From: CBDBBY01 sp965203795
GTDB lineage: Bacteria; Pseudomonadota; Alphaproteobacteria; Rhodobacterales; Rhodobacteraceae
Reading direction: 5' to 3'
DNA: 64,000 bases
NCBI GenBank assembly: GCA_965203795.1
Contig: OZ241915.1
Coordinates: 248,001 to 312,000, forward strand
Shown here: positions 27,301 to 34,523 of the stretch, piece by piece
How positions within the stretch are numbered: position 1 is the stretch's first letter
Layout: each line of letters starts with the position of its first letter
Program-made: the position numbers and the translations under genes
Notes under the pieces: model-generated
Told to the model about the DNA's origin: nothing
Seen by the model: the letters and a program-made list of their open reading frames with translations, nothing else
The model's database searches: none

Positions 27301-28922
27301 GCGGGCAGCTTCCGGGCCTGAAGGTCACGGAGCTGATCGCCCGCCTCAGGCACTCCACCAAGGGTGTGACGCTGATATCTCCGCCGCCGCACCACGACAT
27401 CTATTCGATCGAGGACCTCGCGCAGCTGATCTACGACCTGAAGCAGATAAATCCGGACGCCAAGGTCACGGTGAAGCTGGTGTCCTCCAGCGGCATAGGA
27501 ACGATCGCCGCCGGCGTGGCCAAGGCGAAGGCCGATGTCATCCTCGTTTCGGGGCACAACGGCGGAACCGGGGCGTCGCCCGCGACGTCCATCAAGTACG
27601 CCGGGCTTCCGTGGGAGATCGGCCTTGCGGAGACGCACCAGGTGCTGACTCTGAACAATCTTCGGAACCGCGTCACTCTGCGCACCGACGGCGGCCTGAG
27701 GACGGGCCGGGACATCGTCATCGCCGCGATGCTCGGTGCGGAGGAATTCGGGATCGGCACGGCGGCGCTGGTGGCGATGGGCTGCATCATGGTCAGGCAG
27801 TGCCAGTCGAACACCTGTCCGGTCGGCGTCTGCACCCAGGACGAGCGCCTGAGGGCGAGGTTCACCGGCACGCCGGAAAAGGTCGTGAACCTGGTTACGT
27901 TCTATGCGCAGGAGGTGCGGGAGATCCTGGCCTCGATCGGCGCGAAATCGCTCAACGAGATTGTCGGGCGCTCGGACATGCTCACCCAAGTCTGGCGCGG
28001 AAGCAGGAATCTCGACGATCTGGACCTGAATCCGCTTCTGGTCAGGGTCGACGAGTGCGAACAGGTCGGAAGCAGCCTTGACCGGCCCAGAAACGATGTG
28101 CCGGACACGCTCGACGCCGAGATCTTCCGCGACGCGCAGCCGTTCTTCGACCACGGCGAAAAGATGCAGCTGTCGTACGGCGTGCGCAACACGCACCGGA
28201 CGATCGGCGCGCGGACCTCGTCCCGGATCGTCAGGAAGTTCGGCGCGCGCGACAGGCTGCTGCCCGATCACTTGACGGTGAAGCTTGCCGGGTCGGCAGG
28301 GCAGTCCCTCGGAGCATTCATCGTCCACGGCCTGAAGCTCGAGGTCGACGGGGACGCCAACGACTATGTGGGCAAGGGGCTTTCCGGAGGGACAATCGTG
28401 ATTCGGCCGCCCGTCGCATGCAGCATTCATGCGTCCAGCAACACGATCATCGGAAACACCGTCCTCTACGGCGCCACCGGCGGGTCTCTGTTCGCTGCAG
28501 GCAAAGCTGGCGAACGGTTCTGCGTCCGGAACTCCGGGGCGGAAGCCGTGGTCGAGGGCTGCGGCTCGAACGGCTGCGAGTACATGACTGGCGGGGTCGC
28601 GGTCGTTCTCGGCTCCGTCGGCGCGAATTTCGGCGCCGGAATGACCGGCGGAATGGCGTACCTCCATGATCCGGCCGGCGAGGCGCAGGCAGCGATGAAC
28701 ATGGATTCGATCATGGCGGTTCCGGTCGCCGTCGAGCACTGGGCGCTGCAGCTGAAGCGGCTTGTCGGCAGGCACGCCCGGGAAACGGGCAGCCGGAAGG
28801 CGGAAAGGCTGCTCGACAACTGGACGGAGGAGCTCGGCAACTTCCTCCAGATCTGCCCGAAGGAGATGATCCCGCACCTCCGGCATCCGCTCGGGCTGGA
28901 ACCGGAGCACCTTACCGCCTGA
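24387..28922 (+). CDS. gltB: Glutamate synthase (NADPH) large subunit
   Basis: The alpha subunit (1511 residues) transfers the amide of glutamine to 2-oxoglutarate. The N-terminal class II glutamine amidotransferase has its nucleophile at Cys34 in DERDSCGVGF, so about 33 residues are a propeptide to be removed. A central domain and an FMN-binding synthase domain follow, with HNGGTGASPATSIKYAG. The [3Fe-4S] cysteines are in CQSNTCPVGVC, near residue 1140, and a C-terminal glycine-rich beta-helix contains GLSGGTIVIRPP. Length and domain order are complete. The operon with gltD assimilates ammonia together with glutamine synthetase. Confidence 0.97.
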   Translation: MDPISESWMAEEARRRADAETRGLYRSADERDSCGVGFVASVDGERSRRVVENGIEALKAVWHRGAVDADGKTGDGAGIHIQIPAEFFDEQVRRTSHDPAAGGRMAVGMVFLPRNEFDAQEGCRTIVESEIVRRGHEIYGWRHVPVNTEVLGEKAKATRPEIEQLLIADGRGLDEEAFERDLYVIRRRIEKAVAAAQINGFYICSLSCRSIIFKGMMLAEQVAEFYPDLKDERFVSSFAIYHQRYSTNTFPQWWLAQPFRALAHNGEINTLKGNLNWLRSHEIRMASAAFGDAADDIKPIVSIGSSDSAALDAVFEVMIRAGRNAPMTKTILVPEALPEAGAAFPEAWRSMYDYYNAVMEPWDGPAALAMTDGRWVCAGMDRNGLRPMRYSLTTDNMLYAGSETGMVAVPDSEIAEKGALGPGQMIAVDLVEGRLYHDREIKDRLASSRPFGTMSGSILNLEQAVGELVETQVYTGQELRNRQFMSGLTLEDLESVLAPMAEDGKEAVASMGDDTPLAVLSKKYRPLSHYFRQNFSQVTNPPIDSLREFRVMTLKTRFSNFKNVLDESDEKTAAAVLESPFMSNAMFGAVMKHFGESVRWIRCSFRKDGGADALQAALQRIRDEAADAVRSGLSHLVLTDERQDGDWVPMPMILATSAVHSWLTRQGLRTFTTLNVRSAECVDPHYFAVLVSCGATSVNAYIALDTIADRVSKGLTGSKLGDAVAAYRHAIDQGLLKIMSKMGIAVVSSYRGGMNFEALGLSRAMVAEYFPGMQSRISGIGVSGLQEKVLELHGLSWSGSERLLPIGGFYKARQSGESHAWEAQGMHMLQTASDRGSFALWKKYSERMRAAPPIHVRDLLEIKPGSSQVHIDEVEPITKIRRRFVTPGMSLGSLSPEAHKTLSIAMNRIGAKSDSGEGGEDPAHFVPDPTGDNPSSRIKQVASGRFGVTAEYLNHCDELEIKIAQGAKPGEGGQLPGLKVTELIARLRHSTKGVTLISPPPHHDIYSIEDLAQLIYDLKQINPDAKVTVKLVSSSGIGTIAAGVAKAKADVILVSGHNGGTGASPATSIKYAGLPWEIGLAETHQVLTLNNLRNRVTLRTDGGLRTGRDIVIAAMLGAEEFGIGTAALVAMGCIMVRQCQSNTCPVGVCTQDERLRARFTGTPEKVVNLVTFYAQEVREILASIGAKSLNEIVGRSDMLTQVWRGSRNLDDLDLNPLLVRVDECEQVGSSLDRPRNDVPDTLDAEIFRDAQPFFDHGEKMQLSYGVRNTHRTIGARTSSRIVRKFGARDRLLPDHLTVKLAGSAGQSLGAFIVHGLKLEVDGDANDYVGKGLSGGTIVIRPPVACSIHASSNTIIGNTVLYGATGGSLFAAGKAGERFCVRNSGAEAVVEGCGSNGCEYMTGGVAVVLGSVGANFGAGMTGGMAYLHDPAGEAQAAMNMDSIMAVPVAVEHWALQLKRLVGRHARETGSRKAERLLDNWTEELGNFLQICPKEMIPHLRHPLGLEPEHLTA

Positions 28923-29009
28923 GCGTGGCCGCCGCTCGGCCCGGGCGTCCGATCTCATCACGCGAAATTGAATTTTGGCGGGCGTCGCGCCGATTGCGGC
29001 GCGGCGCCC

Positions 29010-29093
29010 GCGCGACATACAACATGTTGTCACCATTTCACTCCTCCTTGTTGGTGATTGATTCGGCGGGCTGCCTTTGCCCGCCGCTTTTTT
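29010..29093 (+). ncRNA. Candidate cuckoo-type small RNA 1 (anti-Shine-Dalgarno loop)
   Basis: A small stem TCACCA/TGGTGA (29030-29035 with 29052-29057) holds a loop containing CTCCTCCTT (29041-29049), which copies the anti-Shine-Dalgarno end of 16S rRNA. Directly after it is a strong Rho-independent terminator: CGGCGGGC/GCCCGCCG arms (29064-29071, 29079-29086) and TTTTTT. An anti-SD loop followed by a terminator hairpin is the architecture of the alphaproteobacterial CcsR/alpha-r14 'cuckoo' RNAs. The 5' end is a guess. No clear promoter is seen, so it may be processed from the gltB transcript, whose terminator it would also be. Confidence 0.6.
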
Positions 29094-29246
29094 GGCCGAA
29101 GCGGGGCTGGCGCCGACGCGGGCGGACCGATTTGGCGAGCAGCGCCGTTCCGCTCCCGGACGAGCCCGGAATTCGCCGCCGGAAAGGATCGCCGACGGCG
29201 CCGGGCCCGGTGAATCAGCCTCCGGAAATCGGTTTCGGAATCGGTA

Positions 29247-29275
29247 TTGAACGATCACCCCAGTTTCACTATAGG
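29247..29275 (+). promoter_or_regulatory. Predicted promoter of small RNA 2
   Basis: TTGAAC (29247-29252), 17 bases, then TATAGG (29270-29275). A start near 29282 would give a transcript of about 110 bases ending at the terminator at 29393. In relatives such small RNAs are driven by RpoH-type heat/oxidative-stress sigma factors, whose -35 also begins (C)TTGAA. Which factor acts here cannot be told. Confidence 0.55.
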
Positions 29276-29281
29276 CGCGCT

Positions 29282-29393
29282 TCGGCGCATTTGGCGGCCC
29301 ATGCCGCCCTGCGCCGTCAGTTTGGGTTTCATCGCCTAATTCCTCCTCCCTGTAGGCGATGACGAATGGCGGGCCTCCGGGCCCGCCATTTTC
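29282..29393 (+). ncRNA. Candidate cuckoo-type small RNA 2 with CCUCCUCCC loop
   Basis: An 8-base perfect stem ATCGCCTA/TAGGCGAT (29331-29338, 29353-29360) presents the loop ATTCCTCCTCCCTG. This carries CCTCCTCCC (29342-29350), the exact signature motif of the alphaproteobacterial CcsR/alpha-r14 RNA family. A terminator follows at once: AATGGCGGGCC/GGCCCGCCATT arms (29365-29375, 29380-29390) with a TCCG loop and a short T-run. An upstream stem GGCGG/CCGCC lies near 29294-29308. It has its own promoter-like element and is placed 140 bases before the phasin gene. The RNA would be expected to bind Shine-Dalgarno sequences or mimic 16S rRNA, with Hfq likely as partner (known of the family). Confidence 0.7.
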
Positions 29394-29531
29394 GTCGGGA
29401 CGGGCGCGGCGCGCTCCCGGGCGGGATCGGCGGATTTTTTTGCCGCATTGCAGAATTTCGCCCTTGCAATGCCGCATTGCAGCAATTATGTGGCCTGCAT
29501 CAGCGAAACCAGACCATGAAGGGACGAAGAA

Positions 29532-29984
29532 ATGACTCTGGATGGCAAAGCGCAGGCTCCGCTGGCGGATCTGCTGAGCAAGTTTCCGGCCGACCTCTCC
29601 GCATTCAGCAAGGCGGCGCAGAATTCCGCGAAACTGAACGAGAACCTGTCGAAGGTCGCTCTGGACGCGGCTGAGCGCAGCGCCGAGGTGTACTACGGCT
29701 GGGCGAAGTCGACGATCGAGAAGCTCGGCGACATCACAAAGGCCAAGGACGATCCGTCCGATTACGCCCAGGCGATGAACGAGTTCGGTTCGGCGACCCT
29801 CGAATCGAATGCGGAGCGCCAGGCTGCGTTCGCCGAGATCGCCCGCAAGGTTCAGACCGACACGGTCGAGATCCTGCTCAAGGCCGGGAAGGAAGCGCAG
29901 GACAGCGTGTTCGCTTCGGCCAAGGGCAACGGCGCGGACGCGCCGGCGGCGCAGCCGGCCAAGGCGCCTGCGGCGAAGAAGTAG
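29532..29984 (+). CDS. Phasin family protein
   Basis: Small amphipathic protein of 150 residues, largely helical, with a Lys/Ala/Pro-rich tail (QPAKAPAAKK) like that of phasins that coat polyhydroxyalkanoate granules. The central part, with SAEVYYGWAKSTIEKLG and ESNAERQAAFAEIARKVQ, fits the Phasin_2 type. It has no signal peptide or membrane segment. GGGACGAAGAA precedes the ATG. No polyhydroxyalkanoate synthase gene is nearby. It sits just downstream of the two small RNAs and is followed by a hairpin at 30020. Confidence 0.8.
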   Translation: MTLDGKAQAPLADLLSKFPADLSAFSKAAQNSAKLNENLSKVALDAAERSAEVYYGWAKSTIEKLGDITKAKDDPSDYAQAMNEFGSATLESNAERQAAFAEIARKVQTDTVEILLKAGKEAQDSVFASAKGNGADAPAAQPAKAPAAKK

Positions 29985-30019
29985 CCGCATGCCGCGGCCC
30001 CCGCGGAGCAGGCAGAAAA

Positions 30020-30047
30020 CGAAAGCGGATCCTCGGGTCCGCTTTCG
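30020..30047 (+). terminator. Terminator hairpin after the phasin gene
   Basis: Ten-base arms CGAAAGCGGA and TCCGCTTTCG pair around TCCTCGGG, 35 bases after the phasin stop. An A-rich stretch precedes it and only CCTTG follows, so termination strength is uncertain. Confidence 0.6.
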
Positions 30048-30256
30048 CCTTGTTGAGGCTCCCTTTTTCCGCCGACGGGAAGCGCGGCGCATCGGCCGGA
30101 GTCCGAGCCCTTCGGGCAGCCGTTTCCGGAGCCGCCCTCCGGCTTGACCAGCCGCCGAAAAGGTGAAGGATTGAAGCGGGGAGAGCGTTCCGGCGGCCTG
30201 CGGCAACCGCGCGTAGCCGGACTGAACGCAGACGCAGCCGGGAGGCAGCGCATCCC

Positions 30257-30982
30257 TTGAAGAAACCCGGCCGGAAAGCCAACGGCGAATCCAAGGCGGC
30301 CGTCGCCGCCGAAAGCGGTTCCGCGGTTCGGCGCCTTGTCAGATCGACCCGCAAATGGGCCGCGCGGGCGGCGGGAGCAATCGTTCTGGCCGCAGTCTGC
30401 GCCGTGGCATTGCCTGCATTCGTCAACCCTCCGTCCACAGCGCGCATTGCGGGCGAGTATTTCAGGCTGGGCGAGGTCAGGCAGGACTGGGTCGCGCTCG
30501 AAGCGGTGCCGGATCATCTGCCGAGCCTGATCGCGGCCGCCGAGGACGCGGCTTTCTGCCGGCATTGGGGTTTCGACTTGGATTCGGCGCTGAGCGGAGC
30601 GGGCGACGGCACGATCAGCCAGCAGGTCGCGCGCGGGCTCTACCTTTGGCAAAGCGACGGCGGCTTGCGGCGGGCACTCGAGATCCCCGCGACCTGGGCG
30701 ATCGAGATAGCGTGGTCGAAGCGGCGGATCATGGAAATCTACTTGAACACCGCCAAGTTCGACCGCGGAGTCTTCGGGGCGGCAGAAGGCGCGCGGAATT
30801 ACTTCGGCGTCGAGCCCGGCGCGCTGACGCCCAAGCAGTCGGCGCTGCTGGCGGTGGTGCTCGCTTCCCCGGAGGATCTGGATGCGGGGGACCCGGGCGC
30901 GGCGCTCAACGGGCGCGCGGAGCGGCTGCTCGGCATCGAGGCGGCCGCCGGCGGAGCCTGGTCCGGCTGCTTCAACGCGTGA
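30257..30982 (+). CDS. mtgA: Monofunctional peptidoglycan transglycosylase (MtgA-like)
   Basis: GT51 enzyme that polymerises lipid II into glycan strands at the outer face of the inner membrane. It has 241 residues with a membrane anchor near 36-55. The family core is present: catalytic Glu in AAEDAAFCRHWGFD, then TISQQVARGLYLW, WSKRRIMEIYLNTAKF and GVFGAAEGARNYF. The loop between the first two motifs is about ten residues shorter than in the E. coli enzyme, and the usual GAST before ISQQ is GDGT. The start is a TTG at 30257 with GGAGG upstream. It stands alone. Confidence 0.85.
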   Translation: MKKPGRKANGESKAAVAAESGSAVRRLVRSTRKWAARAAGAIVLAAVCAVALPAFVNPPSTARIAGEYFRLGEVRQDWVALEAVPDHLPSLIAAAEDAAFCRHWGFDLDSALSGAGDGTISQQVARGLYLWQSDGGLRRALEIPATWAIEIAWSKRRIMEIYLNTAKFDRGVFGAAEGARNYFGVEPGALTPKQSALLAVVLASPEDLDAGDPGAALNGRAERLLGIEAAAGGAWSGCFNA

Positions 30983-31037
30983 ATTGAATTCCGGCCGCCC
31001 CCGTGCAACGAGAGGCGGTTCGAACAAGGGCCTCGAC

Positions 31038-31712
31038 ATGAAGAGATCGTACCGGCTGTACCACTTTTCGATTTCGCCATTCTGCAGGAAGCTCCGCCTC
31101 GCCCTCGCCGAAAAGAGGATCGAGGTCGACGCGGTCGAAGAGCGGTACTGGGAAAGGCGCCAGGATTTCCTGCGGCTCAACCCCGCCGGAAAGGTTCCCG
31201 TCCTGCGCGGCGAGAACGTCATCCTCGCCGACAGCCAGGCGATCTGCGAGTATCTGGAGGAGGTGAAGCCGGAGCCAATGCTGCTTCCGGACACGCCGCT
31301 TGAACGGCACGAGGCCCGGCGGCTGATCTTCTGGTTCGACGAGAAATTCCACCAGGAGGTGACGTCAAGGCTGGTCTACGAGCGGCTGGTGCGGCGCATG
31401 GAGCGGAAAGGGTCGCCGGACTCGAACAACCTTCAGCTGGCGCTGAAGAACCTGAAGTCGCATCTGGAGTACCTGCACAATCTGCTGGACAGCCGCAGGT
31501 GGCTGGCCGGGGACCGGATGACTCTGGCGGACTTCACGGCCGCCGCGCATCTGTCGTGCCTGGATTTCATGAACGATGTCGATTGGAGCCGGAGCGCCGC
31601 GATAAAGAACTGGTACGCGGCCATCAAATCGCGGCCCGCGTTCCGTCCGCTGCTCGCGGACCACTTGCCCGGCCACCAGCCTCCGCCGCAGTACGCGGAT
31701 CTGGACTTTTGA
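31038..31712 (+). CDS. Glutathione S-transferase family protein
   Basis: Soluble GST-fold protein of 224 residues. The N-terminal thioredoxin-like domain has FSISPFCRKLRLALAEK, where SPFCRK is a CxxC-like active site with Ser and Cys, and PAGKVPVLRGENVILADSQA, which binds the gamma-glutamyl part of glutathione. The C-terminal helical domain contains LAGDRMTLADFTAAAHL, the usual capping motif. It overlaps the queG start by 4 bases (TTGA), and the GST-queG-SDR trio is probably one operon. The physiological substrate is unknown. Confidence 0.9.
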   Translation: MKRSYRLYHFSISPFCRKLRLALAEKRIEVDAVEERYWERRQDFLRLNPAGKVPVLRGENVILADSQAICEYLEEVKPEPMLLPDTPLERHEARRLIFWFDEKFHQEVTSRLVYERLVRRMERKGSPDSNNLQLALKNLKSHLEYLHNLLDSRRWLAGDRMTLADFTAAAHLSCLDFMNDVDWSRSAAIKNWYAAIKSRPAFRPLLADHLPGHQPPPQYADLDF

Positions 31713-32797
31713 CGGGCGTCGAAGCCGAGCTCAAAAGGAAAGCGACGGAAGAGGGATTCGACGCGGCCGGCATCTGCCGGCCAGACTGCATTCCGGAGGC
31801 CGGGAAGCGCTTGGCGTCGTTCCTTGATTCAGGCCGCCACGGGCAGATGGAATGGATGGCCCGCCGGAGCGAGTGGCGCGGAAACCCTGCCGCCCTCTGG
31901 CCGGAAGCCCGCTCGGTGGTCATGCTCGCGGAATCCTATTCGACCGAGGCGGAGCCGCTTGCCACGCTGGAGCAAGGGGACCGGGCGACCATTTCGGTGT
32001 ACGCACGGAACAGGGACTACCACAAAATCGTCAAGCAGCGGCTGAAGCGCCTCGGGCGCTGGCTGATCTCGACGCTGCCCGGGGCCAAGATCAAGGTGTT
32101 CGTCGACACCGCGCCGGTCATGGAAAAGCCGCTAGCGGAAGCCGCCGGTCTCGGATGGCAGGGCAAGCATACCAATCTCGTCAGCCGGGCGCTCGGCAAC
32201 TGGTTCTTTCTCGGAGCGATCTTCACAACGGCGGAACTCGAACCGGATTCGCCTGCCTCCGATCTTTGCGGGAGCTGCCGACGGTGCCTCGACATTTGCC
32301 CGACCGACGCGTTTCCGGCTCCGTACCAGCTGGATGCGCGCAGGTGCATTTCCTACCTGACCATCGAGCACAAGGGACCGGTCGACCTGGAGCTGCGCGG
32401 CAAAATGGGCAACCGCGTGTTCGGCTGCGACGACTGCCTTGCCGTTTGCCCTTGGAACAAGTTCGCGCAGGTCGCCCGCGAGGCGCGGTACCACGCGAAG
32501 CCGGAACTCGAGGCGCCGGAGCTGGCGGCGCTGGCAAGCCTCGACGACGAAGGCTTCCGCGCCATGTTCCAAGGCGGCCCGGTTCGCAGAATCGGCAGGA
32601 ACCGGCTGTTGCGGAATGTCCTTTACGCGATCGGGAATTCCGCGAATCCGGACCTTGCTTCCTCGGCCGCCGCGCACACAGGCGATCCCGATCCTGCCGT
32701 TGCCGACGCGGCCGTCTGGGCGGTATCGCGGCTTCAGGAAGCGAATCGGCATCCCGTCCGAAAGGAAGGCTTGGATCCGCCCCGGGAGTCGCTGTGA
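31709..32797 (+). CDS. queG: Epoxyqueuosine reductase
   Basis: Cobalamin- and iron-sulfur-dependent enzyme that makes queuosine from epoxyqueuosine in the tRNA wobble position. It has 362 residues and begins at a TTG overlapping the GST stop. The catalytic part holds KIKVFVDTAPVMEKPLAE and GWQGKHTNLVS. The two [4Fe-4S] clusters are bound by CGSCRRCLDICPTDAF and CDDCLAVCPWNKF. The C-terminal HEAT-like helices (RLLRNVLYAIGNS) end the protein. The next gene starts within its stop (GTGA). Confidence 0.95.
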   Translation: MTGVEAELKRKATEEGFDAAGICRPDCIPEAGKRLASFLDSGRHGQMEWMARRSEWRGNPAALWPEARSVVMLAESYSTEAEPLATLEQGDRATISVYARNRDYHKIVKQRLKRLGRWLISTLPGAKIKVFVDTAPVMEKPLAEAAGLGWQGKHTNLVSRALGNWFFLGAIFTTAELEPDSPASDLCGSCRRCLDICPTDAFPAPYQLDARRCISYLTIEHKGPVDLELRGKMGNRVFGCDDCLAVCPWNKFAQVAREARYHAKPELEAPELAALASLDDEGFRAMFQGGPVRRIGRNRLLRNVLYAIGNSANPDLASSAAAHTGDPDPAVADAAVWAVSRLQEANRHPVRKEGLDPPRESL

Positions 32798-33702
32798 ACG
32801 CGAAGCGCGGCCGCCGCTCTGATCGGGTTCTGTTCTGCTTCGGCTGCGGATATGTCGGAACCGCTTTGGCGAAGCTGCTCTTGGCGGAAGGGGGATGGCG
32901 GGTAATCGGCACGTCCCGCAGCGATGAAGGCGCGGCGCGGATCAAGGCCGCGGGCGCAGCGGCGCGAATCTGGCCCGGCTCAAATCCTTCGGCGGATCTG
33001 AAGGAAGCCACCCACATCCTGATCTCGGTGCCGCCGGGCGGAGCCGAGGACCCGGTTCTCGAGCGGGAGGGCCGATTGATAGGTTCGCCGCCCGCGCGGC
33101 GGGAGTGGTTCGGATACTTGTCGACAACCGCCGTCTACGGCGATCGCGGCGGGGGATGGGTTGACGAGCGCGCGCCGCTGCTTCCGGCAACCGAACGCGG
33201 GCGGCAGCGCGCTCTTGCGGAATCCGGGTGGCGCAAGCTGGCGGATGCGTCCGGCCTGCCATGCCGGGTGTTCCGGCTTGCCGGGATTTACGGGCCCGGA
33301 CGCGGGCCGATAGCGCAGCTGCTGGCAGGAAGATCCCGCATCGTCGCCAAGCCCAACCAAGTGTTCAACAGAGCCCATGTCGACGATATCGCCGCGGCGC
33401 TGCGAGCGTCGATGGAAAACCCGCCGCAAGAGGAGATCTACAACATCTGCGACGATCTCCCCGAAGCCCCGGGCGTTGTGATCCGATATGCGGCGAATCT
33501 GCTGGGGCTGCCAGCGCCCGAATCCGTGGAGTTCGAGAGGGCGGACTTGTCCCCGATGGCGCGAAGCTTCTATTCGGAATGCAAAAGGGTCGGAAACGAA
33601 CGGATGAAGCGCGACCTGCTGCCGAAACTCATCCATCCGGACTACCGGTCCGGACTCGCGGCGATCGCCGCAGCGCACAGGGAATCCGGACTGGGCGGAT
33701 AG
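32794..33702 (+). CDS. NAD(P)-binding SDR protein, YeeZ-like
   Basis: Rossmann-fold protein of 302 residues of the atypical/extended SDR group. The nucleotide site is CFGCGYVGTALAKLL at residues about 15-29. The segments YLSTTAVYGDRGGGWVDE and RLAGIYGPGRGP follow, which resemble YeeZ-type nucleoside-sugar epimerase-like proteins. The classical YxxxK pair is not evident. The GTG start overlaps the queG stop. Catalytic function is unknown, and many relatives are annotated only as epimerase-like. Confidence 0.82.
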   Translation: MNAKRGRRSDRVLFCFGCGYVGTALAKLLLAEGGWRVIGTSRSDEGAARIKAAGAAARIWPGSNPSADLKEATHILISVPPGGAEDPVLEREGRLIGSPPARREWFGYLSTTAVYGDRGGGWVDERAPLLPATERGRQRALAESGWRKLADASGLPCRVFRLAGIYGPGRGPIAQLLAGRSRIVAKPNQVFNRAHVDDIAAALRASMENPPQEEIYNICDDLPEAPGVVIRYAANLLGLPAPESVEFERADLSPMARSFYSECKRVGNERMKRDLLPKLIHPDYRSGLAAIAAAHRESGLGG

Positions 33703-33704
33703 GC

Positions 33705-34523
33705 TCAGCTTCCAAGCCGCAGGGGCGAGTTCAGCTCCTTCAGCGCCGCAATGATGCTTGGCGCAACGATTCGGCTGGTCCGCCTGTTTTCCGGCGAAGG
33801 TCGGTTCACTACCTTCATCTCAAGCCCGGCCACCGCCGATTCCACGACAACCTTGTGCTCGGTTCCGCCGATGGTCCCGTTGGCCCTGATGGCCACATGC
33901 GTGCGGTCGAGGCCGCAGCCCGCGAGCGCGAGCGCAACCGCCACGTTGAAGTGGCGGGGGAAGAGACGCGCCGCTTCCCGCGCGGAACCCTCAAACACCG
34001 GCACCGGCCCGCGCTCCGCCTTGGCCAAATCGATGCCGCGTTCCCGAACGTACGGCTCGCGCTCGAGCGAACCCGGCAGTATCTGCGATTCAAGCCGGAC
34101 TGAGTCGATCCCGCCTTCCTTGGCCGAGCGGAGGATGTCGAGGCCAGGCAAAGCGCCGCTGGCGATCTGCAGGGTTGCGCCGGCCGATTCGGCAATGTCG
34201 ACGAGGTCGAGATTGGCGCCTAGCGCTCCTGCGCTGACCGCGATCACATGCGATCCCGCTCGAAGCGACGGCTCGGTCAGTTCCCGGAACGATTCGAACG
34301 TGGCGCACTCCACCAGGGTTTTCGCATGCGCAGGCGCTTCTGACGGCCCGATCAGCGGAACGGCGAGGCCGAGCTCGTCGGCGGCTCTCTTCGCGGCCTC
34401 CCTGTTGCGCACCGCCAGCGCCGCGATTTCGAGGCGGCCGGCGGGGTCGGCGAGGACCGCGCGAGCAACCTGCCGCCCGACGTTTCCGAAGCCCGCAAGA
34501 ACGAATCGGGCGATACCGGTCAT
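33705..34523 (-). CDS. Aspartate dehydrogenase-like (DUF108) oxidoreductase
   Basis: NAD(P)-dependent dehydrogenase of 272 residues with an N-terminal Rossmann domain (FVLAGFGNVGRQVARAVL, residues 6-23) and a C-terminal DUF108 domain. The latter carries SGALPGLDILRSAKEGGI and HFNVAVALALAG, the signature of L-aspartate dehydrogenases, which interconvert aspartate and oxaloacetate/iminoaspartate with ammonia. Its start lies inside the end of the enolase-superfamily gene (4-base overlap), so the two are coupled. Such enzymes can serve NAD synthesis or amino-acid breakdown. The neighbouring catabolic genes favour the latter. Confidence 0.8.
   Translation of the reverse strand: MTGIARFVLAGFGNVGRQVARAVLADPAGRLEIAALAVRNREAAKRAADELGLAVPLIGPSEAPAHAKTLVECATFESFRELTEPSLRAGSHVIAVSAGALGANLDLVDIAESAGATLQIASGALPGLDILRSAKEGGIDSVRLESQILPGSLEREPYVRERGIDLAKAERGPVPVFEGSAREAARLFPRHFNVAVALALAGCGLDRTHVAIRANGTIGGTEHKVVVESAVAGLEMKVVNRPSPENRRTSRIVAPSIIAALKELNSPLRLGS

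Noticed and set aside
28960..29036. Minus-strand ATG at 29036 preceded by a perfect AAGGAGGAG ribosome site
   Set aside because: The 'ribosome site' is simply the complement of the anti-Shine-Dalgarno loop of small RNA 1; the peptide has no coding character.
26538..30206. Minus-strand open frame of more than 1200 codons opposite gltB and the phasin region
   Set aside because: It is antisense to the well-supported gltB and phasin genes, has no family motif, and arises from GC-rich codon periodicity.
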